From Gilliamella sp. ESL0441 (GTDB lineage: Bacteria > Pseudomonadota > Gammaproteobacteria > Enterobacterales > Orbaceae), in assembly GCF_019469185.1 (NCBI RefSeq), contig NZ_CP048264.1, positions 1,240,001 to 1,304,000 of the forward strand: a stretch of DNA of 64,000 nucleotides. Reading direction: 5' to 3'. The position numbers were made by a program, and so were the translations under genes. The notes under the pieces are model-generated. The model had not been told where the DNA came from. It did no database searches and worked only from the letters and a program-made list of their open reading frames with translations. Shown piece after piece: positions 1-9,100 of this stretch. Position 1 is the first letter of the stretch, and each line of letters opens with the position of its first letter.

Positions 1-2143
1 CCAGTGCTTTTTTACTTAAAGAAAATGATGCCCCTGCAACCTCGGGTAATACCTGACCAGCCTCATCCACAATAAGTAAATCTGCAAAGCTATATAAGTA
101 ATTTTTCTTATATTCTGCTCCGGTGTAGATAAATTTAGCTGGTAACATAAAAAATGTGGAAACAATACAGGGTGTTAACTTCATACGTAAATGCCAACGC
201 TTTTTAGTTGGTGCAGCACCATTTTTTCTTTTCCAATTTTCTAGGTCTGGAAGCAGCTCTTCCATATCCATTAACCAACGTCCTTCCCAATAATGGGTTG
301 TCAGTAAGAATACATGAAAGCGAATTTTAATATCTGTAAGCTTATCAACTTGAGTGAATGTTATTTCTTGGTCTTTATCAGTTATACCCAAAGGCTGTAA
401 TGCAATATGCCAATCATTCAAAGATTGATTTAACTTTAAAATAATATGATCTATCTCTTTGAGCGTTTTTTGATTTTTTTGTATTGTTAGTTCGAGTGTG
501 TTAAGTTTATTTTCAACAAATTGGGAAATACTATTTATCGTTTGCCATTGTTGTTTTTGTTCGGCCGGCCATATTTTTTTAAGGTGAAGTTTGGCGTTTG
601 ATAAGCGTTTTTGAGCTACTGCCGGTATCCATGAAAATAGTGGAAGCCATATGCTTTCATTCGCAAGATATTGTAGCCAAGATGTTTCCACATTTTGCCA
701 AAGACTTTTGCTTGCTTGTTCAGTTTGTAACTGTTGATCATATTTATTTTTTGTATCTGTTAGAGAATCTCCATAAAGCTGCTTTACCTCTTGGCGTAGG
801 TTGGATAAGTTTTGCCATGATTTTTCAATATATTCTAATTTATTCGCTTCTTTTTTTAATGCTTGGTGGAGTTTATTTACGATATCTTTGACAGAGCAAT
901 CTTTTAAATCTAACTCAGGGAAGGCTTGTAGCGCACAATTTATATAGTGTTGTTTTGCTTTTTCATAGTATTGTTGAGTTTCAATTTGAGTAAAAAAAGA
1001 TTCGGTTTGATATGTTTTTTCAGCTTTCTCTGATTTACTTCGAGAAGGGTAATAGGCACCAAAGCTAGCAATATCAGGTAACCATCTACCTGCAAAAACG
1101 CCTTCTCCTATAGAAAAGTCTTTCCCAAACGCATCTATAACGTTAGTAACGGCTTGATTGTTGGTGGAAGCAGCTACAATGACGGGAGGTTCACTTTCAT
1201 CCAGTGCATGTTGTGCCCATATTGAGGCCACCACAGAAAGTAGCATGGTTGTTTTTCCTGTTCCGGGTGGGCCATTTACTGCTAATATTTCACCATTTTC
1301 AGTACTTAACAAATGATTCAATGCATCTCGTTGCGCATCTGCTAAAGGAAATTGATCACCTGAGTGAGCCAACCGTTTTGAAAAAAGACTATTGTCTGCT
1401 AAACAAGGTTGTTTCTTCGTTGAATGTATTGAGGCGAATTTGCTAAAAAGAGGGATGTCATCTGTAGAATCACCTAACTTGTCATATAAAGAAACTATGT
1501 GCATAGCTGCATTTTTGATAACATCTTTTTTGATGATATAGCCGTAATTTAATGACTCAAAAGTATTATCACTTTCAAGCCAATCCTTAGCGATGGCTTT
1601 AAGCAGTGAATCACAATCTTTTAAATAGGTTTTCCAAGCTACGGTATATTCTTCTTCTGTTAATTCACAATTTCCTTGCTCATCTTCCTGATAATTAATA
1701 CCCGACACAATATTAGAGGTTAAATAGCGGTCAAGGTTATCTACCGAACCTACTGAAAATGATCCCTTTACCAGTGGCTCTAAAATATCACGAGATATAA
1801 TAGTTTCATTGTTCAAGGGGTATAGTCTGCCATTTTTTGCTAATAATGCATTGGTTGCTACTGGTACAACAAACTCAGGAATATTTTTTTTGGCAAAAGT
1901 ATGTTCAATTATATTTCGATAAACTTTAGGTCTTAAAACGACCTCAATAATTTTGCGATCTTCTGGCTCATTTTGAAAAAGTTGTTGAGTTAATTCACTG
2001 CTAATTTGACCGTTTTCCAATACCTCCGAGTCACATATTAAAAACTGTTCAATGTCTTTGCTATCCAAGCCACCTTTTGCGAAAATAGAATCCACTAAAG
2101 AATTGCGCCAATAATCGGCAAAAAATTGAGCATTTTTGTCCAT
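1..2143 (-). CDS. Superfamily 1 DNA/RNA helicase (AAA_11/AAA_12 type), C-terminus outside window
   Basis: Reads leftwards from an ATG at 2143 with no stop to the window edge, so 714 residues are visible and the C-terminal helicase half is missing. Walker A is GPPGTGKTT at about residues 291-299 and the Walker B box is VDEAGQ at about 692-697. This DEAG form is typical of Dna2/Nam7/SMUBP-like SF1 helicases. About 390 residues, partly predicted coiled coil and rich in Lys, Gln and Glu, separate the two motifs, as in other large bacterial members of this group. The N-terminal 280 residues match no family I recognise. An 18-bp perfect palindrome lies 36 bases upstream of the start. It is transcribed away from the accessory operon on its right. 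Large orphan SF1 helicases of this sort often belong to defence loci, but that role is inference. Confidence 0.85.
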   Translation of the reverse strand, partial: MDKNAQFFADYWRNSLVDSIFAKGGLDSKDIEQFLICDSEVLENGQISSELTQQLFQNEPEDRKIIEVVLRPKVYRNIIEHTFAKKNIPEFVVPVATNALLAKNGRLYPLNNETIISRDILEPLVKGSFSVGSVDNLDRYLTSNIVSGINYQEDEQGNCELTEEEYTVAWKTYLKDCDSLLKAIAKDWLESDNTFESLNYGYIIKKDVIKNAAMHIVSLYDKLGDSTDDIPLFSKFASIHSTKKQPCLADNSLFSKRLAHSGDQFPLADAQRDALNHLLSTENGEILAVNGPPGTGKTTMLLSVVASIWAQHALDESEPPVIVAASTNNQAVTNVIDAFGKDFSIGEGVFAGRWLPDIASFGAYYPSRSKSEKAEKTYQTESFFTQIETQQYYEKAKQHYINCALQAFPELDLKDCSVKDIVNKLHQALKKEANKLEYIEKSWQNLSNLRQEVKQLYGDSLTDTKNKYDQQLQTEQASKSLWQNVETSWLQYLANESIWLPLFSWIPAVAQKRLSNAKLHLKKIWPAEQKQQWQTINSISQFVENKLNTLELTIQKNQKTLKEIDHIILKLNQSLNDWHIALQPLGITDKDQEITFTQVDKLTDIKIRFHVFLLTTHYWEGRWLMDMEELLPDLENWKRKNGAAPTKKRWHLRMKLTPCIVSTFFMLPAKFIYTGAEYKKNYLYSFADLLIVDEAGQVLPEVAGASFSLSKKAL

Positions 2144-2178
2144 AATTTATCCCTTATTATTTCGCTTCCATTAAAAAA

Positions 2179-2196
2179 TATCTACGATAGTAGATA
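2179..2196. promoter_or_regulatory. Perfect 18-bp palindrome, candidate operator
   Basis: TATCTAC, spacer GATA, GTAGATA form a perfect inverted repeat 36 bases upstream of the helicase start at 2143, where a repressor site would be expected. No cognate regulator is certain. A WYL-type regulator fragment lies 700 bp away, and WYL proteins commonly bind such palindromes, but the link is a guess. Confidence 0.45.
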
Positions 2197-2721
2197 AACT
2201 TTATTATTTATCATAATTAGCAAGTTATCTATTAGGTTAGATATCAATAATTTTTGAAGAATGTAAATATATTCATTTTTATAATTTAGAGCTTCGAGAA
2301 TTCGTTTTCTGTGCCTTTAGCCTCATCATATCCCAAAAGCTTTTCCGTAATTATAAACACTTTAAGTTATCTGTTTATATAACTATTAGGTTTGTTGTTC
2401 GACAACAATCTATATCTTAATTTTTAGAGTTTTTTTACAAAAAAAGATAATAATTATTATTCTATACCGTATTAAATTTATATGATATTAACTATCAGAT
2501 CTAATGTAAAGAGTATAAAACTCGATATCTTTTGGCTTTTTTAAAAGTCGTTTTGTTTAATGTTATTTGAATCTAATTGGAATAATTAGGTATATCCGAT
2601 TGAATAATGAAAAGAGGGGGCTTAATTATACTTTTAGTATCTGTCAATATGTACTAGGGTAAAGTCTTGATATAATTTTATTGAATTTGATAAGTTTATC
2701 TATTTTTATGGATATTGAAAT

Positions 2722-2744
2722 TGGAACGGAAAACGAGGTATGAA
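2722..2744 (-). repeat. Degenerate copy of the tRNA-Gly 3' end (possible att remnant)
   Basis: These 23 bases match 19 of 23 positions of 16949-16971, the 3' end of the tRNA-Gly gene including the CCA, T-arm and acceptor strand, in the same orientation. The longest uninterrupted match is 9 bases. A directly repeated tRNA 3' end is the usual outer att of an element integrated in a tRNA gene. It would bound a segment of about 14.2 kb. No integrase is visible in that segment, and the divergence means it is old or coincidental. Confidence 0.4.
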
Positions 2745-2878
2745 TTAAACTTTATAACTTATTATATATAAAATATTTATACCGACACCAATATTGCTTT
2801 TGCTAACGGTCTAGTTTCTTGTGGTACTCAATTGACTTTCACGGACTTGAATTACCATAACAACTCATTGATGATAAG

Positions 2879-3259
2879 TTATTTAATAGAACAATTTGAC
2901 ATCAATGAATTGACCGATTTTTTATAAGATTTAACTAATTTTTCCGCTCGTTCAACCAGTTTGTGACGTATATGCTCAGGCTCTAAACAAATACATTGAT
3001 GACCTAAGCTCAGCAAAATGCCATAACTGTAGTCATCATCAATAAAGTCAAAATTTACAAGATATTGTTGTTCGTTTAATTTCTTAATATCTTTTTCGTC
3101 ACAAAAATCTAAAATACGTTCCAAAATCGATTCATCTATTAATAATTTTATTTTAAAAATCTTTTTTTTCATTTTGGTTTGGAATAAAGAAAATGCTTCA
3201 GGCGTTGTTTGCCTAATAAATTTAGTGTTTGTTTTTCTAATGTTTGACATTTTTGACAA
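2879..3259 (-). pseudogene. C-terminal fragment of a WYL-domain transcriptional regulator
   Basis: The 126-residue frame (TTG at 3259, or ATG at 3250) ends in the pattern of the WCX domain that closes WYL regulators: a strand reading YLVNFDF, then GILLSLGHQCICLEPEHIR and a final helix. Full WYL regulators have about 300 residues, with an N-terminal winged helix and the WYL domain. Neither is present here, and the frame is closed by a TAG 15 bases upstream of the TTG. I therefore call it a remnant. WYL regulators (BrxR, CapW types) control many defence loci, so this may be the former regulator of the neighbouring operon. A short functional protein is not excluded. Confidence 0.6.
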
Positions 3260-3672
3260 TTTAAATACACGAAACTACGGAGAAACCTATACCGTCTTAA
3301 AATGCAACTACAGCATTAAAATGCCGACTGACTTCACTACCAAGCGATTTTTTAGATGAATAGGTGCTTTACAAGTAGGGGCTTTAATTATTGGCTCATT
3401 CATTATCTAAAATATCCTAGCCTATCTAAGAATAGCATATTACTTAATAGTATCAGATAATCTTCTAAGTAGAAATTAAGCATTTTTCTTTACATTCTGT
3501 AATTAATATTAATGACATAAAATGTCAGCCAATTTCCTCTCACGCACTAAGTAGTTTTATTTAAGTAGTATCAACATTACATATCTTTAATTATTAAGGC
3601 TAGTTATATCAATATGTTTCTATATAATATATGGTAGTGATTATTGGAGGTTTATTATTAAAGGATTTGGGC
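3260..3672. other. Upstream region of the four-gene accessory operon
   Basis: About 410 bases of AT-rich sequence with no convincing gene. Short open frames on the plus strand here look like reverse-strand shadows of the WYL fragment. It must hold the promoter of the operon that starts at 3673, but I cannot single out clear -35 and -10 boxes among many AT-rich candidates. Confidence 0.5.
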
Positions 3673-5493
3673 ATGACTTATCAGTTTAATAAGCCACGCT
3701 GGATGCGTGATTTAATTAGGTTTTTACATTTAAAGAGCCAGTTTGTATTGTCAGGTAATATCAGGGATTTACAAGCGTGTGAAGTAGCTCCTGGGGTTAT
3801 TACACCACAAACATTTGAGTTGGCGTTATATCGTGCTCTCCGCGATGTAGGGTATAGTCAAGTACTGATTTGGGATCCTTTATCGGGGTTTTATGGTTTA
3901 CAAACGCCAGATTTACCAGCTATTGATATTGATAAATTATTACAACAAGTAGGATTAACGCCAGAAAAAGGGCGGGCTGCTGCAGGCATTGATTTATTGG
4001 GAAATGCATTAGAAAATTTTGTTAATCTTAATGACGAGCCTGTTGCATTAATTATTGATTTTGCCTCACAACTGACCATTCGTGCAGATAACTTAAGTGC
4101 AGCAGAACATCAGCTGTTTACGCGGGCATTAGTACTCTCTCATCGAGTGAATGCAAGACCAGCTGGTACAAATCGTACGCCCTTTTTTAATACTGTACTT
4201 TGGTTGCTAGAAAAAGAAGGGGATTTACCTGACTGGTTATTAGTAAATAATCCACGAATTCGTCATATTCCAGTTTCTAAACCAGACAGCGCTGCTCGTC
4301 GAGCATTAGCCTCTGGATTAATAAAAGGTATTTCTGGTTCGCAACAAACTTCGCCAGAATTGCTGGCAAAAGCGGAAACAACCTTTGTTAACAGTACAGA
4401 GGGGATGTTATTGCTGGATATGAATGCTATTACGACATTGGCAAGAGTAGAGAAATTGAGCATTGATGATATCAATGATGCCGTAAGGCGCTATAAAGTA
4501 GGTGTAACGGAAGATCCATGGCAGAAAATTGATCGTGAAAAAATAGCACAAGCAGATAACTTTGTGTATCAACGAGTTAAAGGACAAAATCATGCGGTTG
4601 TCCATATGCTCGATATTATAAAGCGAGCAATTACGGGTATTGGTGCTAACCGAAAAGGTAATAGACCTCGTGGCGTAGTTTTTTTAGCAGGTCCAACAGG
4701 TGTAGGTAAAACAGAGCTTGCCAAAACAGTTACCAGTTTGCTCTTTAATGATGAAAGCGCATACATTCGCTTTGATATGTCTGAGTTTAGTTCAGAATTT
4801 TCCGATCAGCGTTTAATTGGTTCACCTCCCGGCTATGTGGGCTATGATGTAGGAGGGGAGCTAACCAATGCAATACGAGAAAAACCGTTTAGTGTCGTAT
4901 TATTTGATGAGATTGAAAAAGCTCATCCTCGGGTTATGGATAAATTTTTACAAATTTTAGATGATGGTGTTCTAACTTCTGGTCGAGGTGAGCGTGTTTA
5001 TTTTTCAGAGGCACTCATCATTTTTACATCCAATCTTGGAATTTATAAACTGACCGAAACAGGTGAGCGCATTCCTAACGTTACTGCTAATGTTCAATTT
5101 GATGATGTTCAAGCAAAAGTAAAAAATGAAATTGAGCGGCATTTTAAATTTGTTTTAAATCGCCCCGAAATATTGAATAGGATAGGCGAAAATATTATTG
5201 TCTTTGACTTTATTCGTCCTGATGTGGCGGAGCAAATATTCCAACAAATGATCGATGGTGTGATTGAAGATTTACAATCACAAGGGTTAATTTTATCCTT
5301 TACCCCAGAAGCATTAGACAGTTTGAGAAACATTGCTTTAGCTGATTTATCAAATGGTGGTCGAGGAATACGTAATCACATTGAGGCTTATTTATTAAAT
5401 CCATTGGCTCGTGAGTTGTTTAAGTTAAACCCTCAAAAAGGTCAAACATTAGTGGTAACTCAGTTGCAAATAGGACAATTAATTTTGGAGTAA
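3673..5493 (+). CDS. Clp-type AAA+ ATPase with degenerate N-terminal AAA-like module
   Basis: The start at 3673 is preceded by AAAGGA at good spacing. An in-frame ATG at 3631 would add 14 hydrophobic residues but has no ribosome site. The C-terminal half is a complete Clp/HSP100 second-ring module: Walker A GPTGVGKTE at about residues 340-348, the pore-loop region GSPPGYVGYD, Walker B VVLFDEIEKAH, a sensor (FTSNLG), the arginine finger in LNRIGENIIVF, and a ClpB-type small C-terminal domain. The N-terminal 300 residues open with SQFVLSGNIRDL. They look like a second AAA fold without a P-loop (VALIIDF resembles a Walker B strand, followed by a helical small domain). The 606 residues include no ClpB middle domain. 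First gene of a tight operon. Likely role: an ATP-driven remodeller or sensor in the system; the substrate is unknown. Confidence 0.9.
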   Translation: MTYQFNKPRWMRDLIRFLHLKSQFVLSGNIRDLQACEVAPGVITPQTFELALYRALRDVGYSQVLIWDPLSGFYGLQTPDLPAIDIDKLLQQVGLTPEKGRAAAGIDLLGNALENFVNLNDEPVALIIDFASQLTIRADNLSAAEHQLFTRALVLSHRVNARPAGTNRTPFFNTVLWLLEKEGDLPDWLLVNNPRIRHIPVSKPDSAARRALASGLIKGISGSQQTSPELLAKAETTFVNSTEGMLLLDMNAITTLARVEKLSIDDINDAVRRYKVGVTEDPWQKIDREKIAQADNFVYQRVKGQNHAVVHMLDIIKRAITGIGANRKGNRPRGVVFLAGPTGVGKTELAKTVTSLLFNDESAYIRFDMSEFSSEFSDQRLIGSPPGYVGYDVGGELTNAIREKPFSVVLFDEIEKAHPRVMDKFLQILDDGVLTSGRGERVYFSEALIIFTSNLGIYKLTETGERIPNVTANVQFDDVQAKVKNEIERHFKFVLNRPEILNRIGENIIVFDFIRPDVAEQIFQQMIDGVIEDLQSQGLILSFTPEALDSLRNIALADLSNGGRGIRNHIEAYLLNPLARELFKLNPQKGQTLVVTQLQIGQLILE

Positions 5494-6141
5494 ATGGTGT
5501 TAACAGTTGGTATCTCGCGTATTCATTTTCCAGTAACAACACTAGGACCAGGTAGGCGACTTGGTATTTGGTTTCAAGGTTGTAGTTTACGTTGTGAGGG
5601 TTGTATTTCAGTTGATACATGGGCAACAGCAAAAACGTTAATTCCAATTGAACAACTGATGATGAAGCTTTCCTCTTACCTACCTTTGATTGATGGGATT
5701 ACTATCTCTGGCGGGGAACCGTTCGATCAATTTGAGGCGTTATTGGCTATTGTGGTTCAGTTACGCGAAAGAACAAAGGTCGATATTTTAGTGTACACAG
5801 GGTATGCCGTTGAAGATATTACCGACCAGTTACAGCAAATTAAACCTTACATTGATGTGTTAATCAGTGACCCCTTTCAACGGCAGAGTTCACAAACTTT
5901 AAGGTTAAGAGGTAGTGATAATCAACGTTTACATTGTTTTACTTCACAAGCTGTAGAAAAATTTGCCTATTATCAGCAAGCAGTTACAACTGAGGATAAA
6001 GTATTAGATGTCATGTTTGATGCAGAAGGTGTTGTCTGGTTTGCCGGCATTCCTAGGCGCGATGATTTCGTAAAATTACATAATCTTTTAAAGCAACAAG
6101 GGCACCAGATAAAAGTGACCGCTGATAAAACAAAGTATTAA
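5494..6141 (+). CDS. NrdG/PFL-activase-like radical SAM protein
   Basis: 215 residues. The cluster motif GCSLRCEGC supplies the CX3CX2C cysteines of the SAM-cleaving [4Fe-4S] cluster, and TISGGEPFDQ is the SAM-binding GGEP motif. Size and layout match the anaerobic ribonucleotide reductase activase NrdG and related glycyl-radical activases. The ATG follows directly on the TAA of the ATPase gene, with TTGGAG of that gene's end as ribosome site, so translation is coupled. No NrdD or other glycyl-radical protein is encoded in the window, so its substrate is not an ordinary reductase nearby. It may modify another protein of the operon, or its usual chemistry may have been repurposed. An unrelated housekeeping nrdG is unlikely given the tight coupling to neighbours. 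Confidence 0.88.
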   Translation: MVLTVGISRIHFPVTTLGPGRRLGIWFQGCSLRCEGCISVDTWATAKTLIPIEQLMMKLSSYLPLIDGITISGGEPFDQFEALLAIVVQLRERTKVDILVYTGYAVEDITDQLQQIKPYIDVLISDPFQRQSSQTLRLRGSDNQRLHCFTSQAVEKFAYYQQAVTTEDKVLDVMFDAEGVVWFAGIPRRDDFVKLHNLLKQQGHQIKVTADKTKY

Positions 6142-6151
6142 GGATTTTAGA

Positions 6152-9100
6152 ATGGCAATGATGCGGTTTTGTCCTAATTGTCAAACAGAGCGATCTCTTC
6201 ATGAGATTTTCTGTGAAGGGACTATTAACGATGAACCCTGTGGTTGGGATTTGTCATCAGTAACTATTAGTGAAACAGGATGGCGCCCCCAGAGCGTTGT
6301 AACGGTCAATGATGTGTTGCCAGAAATCACTGTTTCACATTGTGTTAATGGCCATATCATGGATACAGGTGATTTAATTTGCATGGAGTGCGGTGCTGAT
6401 TTAGCCGAGATAGATAATTCAGAAAATCCAGAACGAATATCTTCTAACCATGAAGAAACCATAACAGAGTCTGATATTACCACCATTGATGATTGGCAGT
6501 TACTGCAACTTATTAGTCAAACAGATGGCGTGCGTGAACGTTATTTGGTCAAAAGATTACATGATGAAAAACGTGCAGTTCTAACGCTCTATCATACTGG
6601 TGCTGAGCCAAATATTGATGTATATGAAGTCTTGCGTAACCTTCCTCGTGAGCATGTGCCAGAAATTATTACTAAAGGTCGTTGGAACGACCAAGCTTAT
6701 GTTGTGGCTGAAGAATTAACAGGTGGAGTATTAGCTGATCTGGGGATGGTCATTAATGATATGGATACTATTCGCCATGTCATGACAGAGCTAGGTCAAG
6801 CACTAAATGCTTTTACCGCAGCCGGTTTACGTCATTGTGATTTAAGACCTAATAACTTATTAGTGCGAACAAAAGAACCTCTGGATTTAGTGATTACTGG
6901 GTTTGGTTCAGCAAGGCTCTCAGAGTTTGATCTAGAAGTCATATCGCCTTTGGCAACTACTTTTTATACTGCGCCAGAAGTTGTAGCAGGTGGTGTGAGT
7001 GTCGCTTCTGATTGGTGGAGCTTGGGCGTTATTCTACTAGAGCAATTGACACAAGGTAAATGCTTTGAGGGCGTAAATACACAAGCGTTTATCATTCAAG
7101 TACTGGCTAGTGGTGTAGATATTCCAACCACATTAGACCCTCGGTTACAGTTGCTATTAAGAGGGCTATTGGCTAAAGATCATCATCGTCGCTGGCAATG
7201 GTCTGAAGTTCAAGCATGGATTAACGGCGAGGATGTAGCTGCTCCCGAAATGGTGCAAGCGGCTGCGCAAGAAGTTGATCTCGATAAGAGTATTTCCTTA
7301 GGTGGAAAAAGTTACCATAGAGTTAAATTATTTGCATTAAATGCAGCTAACCCTGTTAATTGGCAAGAGGCGACAGAGCTTTTGTCTCGAGGTAATTTGG
7401 TGACATGGTTAGAGCAAGCAGATTTTGACGCCACGAGTCTAGCCACTATCAGAGAGGTTATGCGTAGGCCGGATTTAACATCGGATATGCAATTGATGGT
7501 GGTATTAAAGATTTTAAATCCTGACATCCCACTCATTATAGCCGGTAATATTGTGACGCCAAATTGGTTATTGCAACATCCTAGTGATGGATACCAGCTT
7601 ATTTCAGGGGTTATTCCAAGTTTACTAAAAGCGTCTGAGGTGTGGTTATGGCATTTACATGAGCGAGCTAATACAGTTCGTCAGCGTGCTTTGAACTTAC
7701 AAATAAAACTTGATGAGGAAGTTTTAAGAATCCATTTGTTATCTGCTTCTCGAGCCCAATTAGCAGCCATATGGTCGGAAAAAAGTGCCCTGTTTCCGGA
7801 TGCAAATAATGCAGGGCTACTGTCATTATTAGAGCGACGTATCATTAGCGAAGAGGATTTTATTGTTTTACTCAGTGCTGAGCTTGGACAGTTTAAATCA
7901 TTAGATACAGTACTTAAAGAGTCACTCAAATTAGGAAAGAAATTAAACATTGATATGGTTGATGATGAGGCGTTAAGAAGGTTAATCGCGCAACCACGTT
8001 TGACTCTTTATCAACAGTTAAATGAACGAATAGAGGGGTTTGCCAGCACGGGGGTGGATGAAGTCGACCAATGGGCAGAACAATACCGTCTTGAAAAACG
8101 CATGCCATTACCGAAATTGTTGGTTTTATTAAGTATTGGACCTGAAAAATGGGTTAAGCCCCATAAACGGCAGTATACCTCTCAGATTATTGATTTTTTC
8201 CATAAAAAAGTCACTACGTCTATATTAAAAGGCCCTTTAGTGAGAATGCGTCTAGGAATGTACACTGCGCGTGTCGATATTAATTTATTAGGTACAGAAA
8301 GAACGTCTGCCAATAAATTGTTAGATCATATTGTACAGCGCAATAGCCGACCGCAAGCTATTGATCTGGAAGCCTTTCAAGCCAACAACTTTATCGAGTA
8401 TCAATTGCGTAATTTATACCGTCAATCTAATCTCTGTAGAAGAGATACGGGGATTAATGGATTGTACATGGGATTCCCTTTTTTGCTTTATCAAGAGCCT
8501 AATAGCAATCGATTACCTCGTATTGCTCCGCTATTACTTTGGCCCATTACACTTAATTATGATATGGGCGTTCCCAATCGTATTACTTTAGCATTTGATA
8601 ATGAACGTGAAGAAATCAGGGTTAATCCTGCATTAGAAGGTATGTTGGGAAAGGCGTTGTATGAAGATTGGAAAAGCGTTATAGATGAGTTATTAGCGAG
8701 ATCTGCGCTGACGACACTCGAAGTTATGGATACATTAACTAATTTGGGGAGTGTATCGTCTCGGCAAGTGCAAAATCTACCTATTAATTTTGACACTGAA
8801 CTTAGTGAAGTCTGCTTTGCATGTTCGGCTGTGTTATTTGATGTAAACTTTTTAGGTCAATCCATCGGTGAAGAACTTAACCGTTTAAAGAAATTATCAC
8901 CTGTTAATACTGCGTTAGAAACAGCACTGCGTTTAAAGCCTTATCAAGCAGTTGCTGAAATTCCTGAAAAGCCGGCAGAGTTAGATCGCTATTTTTCAGT
9001 GTCCAGTGACCCATCGCAAGAAAATGCCGTTTTGCAAGCACGACAAGACTCAGGACTCTTAATTGAGGGGCCTCCAGGGACTGGGAAAAGCCAAACCATT

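Larger units (their letters stand above)
2144..2878. other. Gene-free AT-rich stretch with inverted repeats and a tRNA-end relic
   Basis: No open frame here has coding character. It holds an 18-bp palindrome (2179-2196), a hairpin with 7-bp arms at 2392-2408 (TTGTTGT, loop TCG, ACAACAA), and a degenerate copy of the 3' end of tRNA-Gly (2722-2744). The rest is AT-rich sequence in which I see nothing further. Confidence 0.6.

Noticed and set aside
598..1446. Plus-strand open frames inside the left helicase gene
   Set aside because: Antisense to a continuous minus-strand reading frame with clear helicase motifs; no start signals.
3174..3359. 61-residue open frame on the plus strand
   Set aside because: Overlaps the WYL fragment on the other strand, starts at a TTG, has no ribosome site, and its composition is that of a shadow frame.
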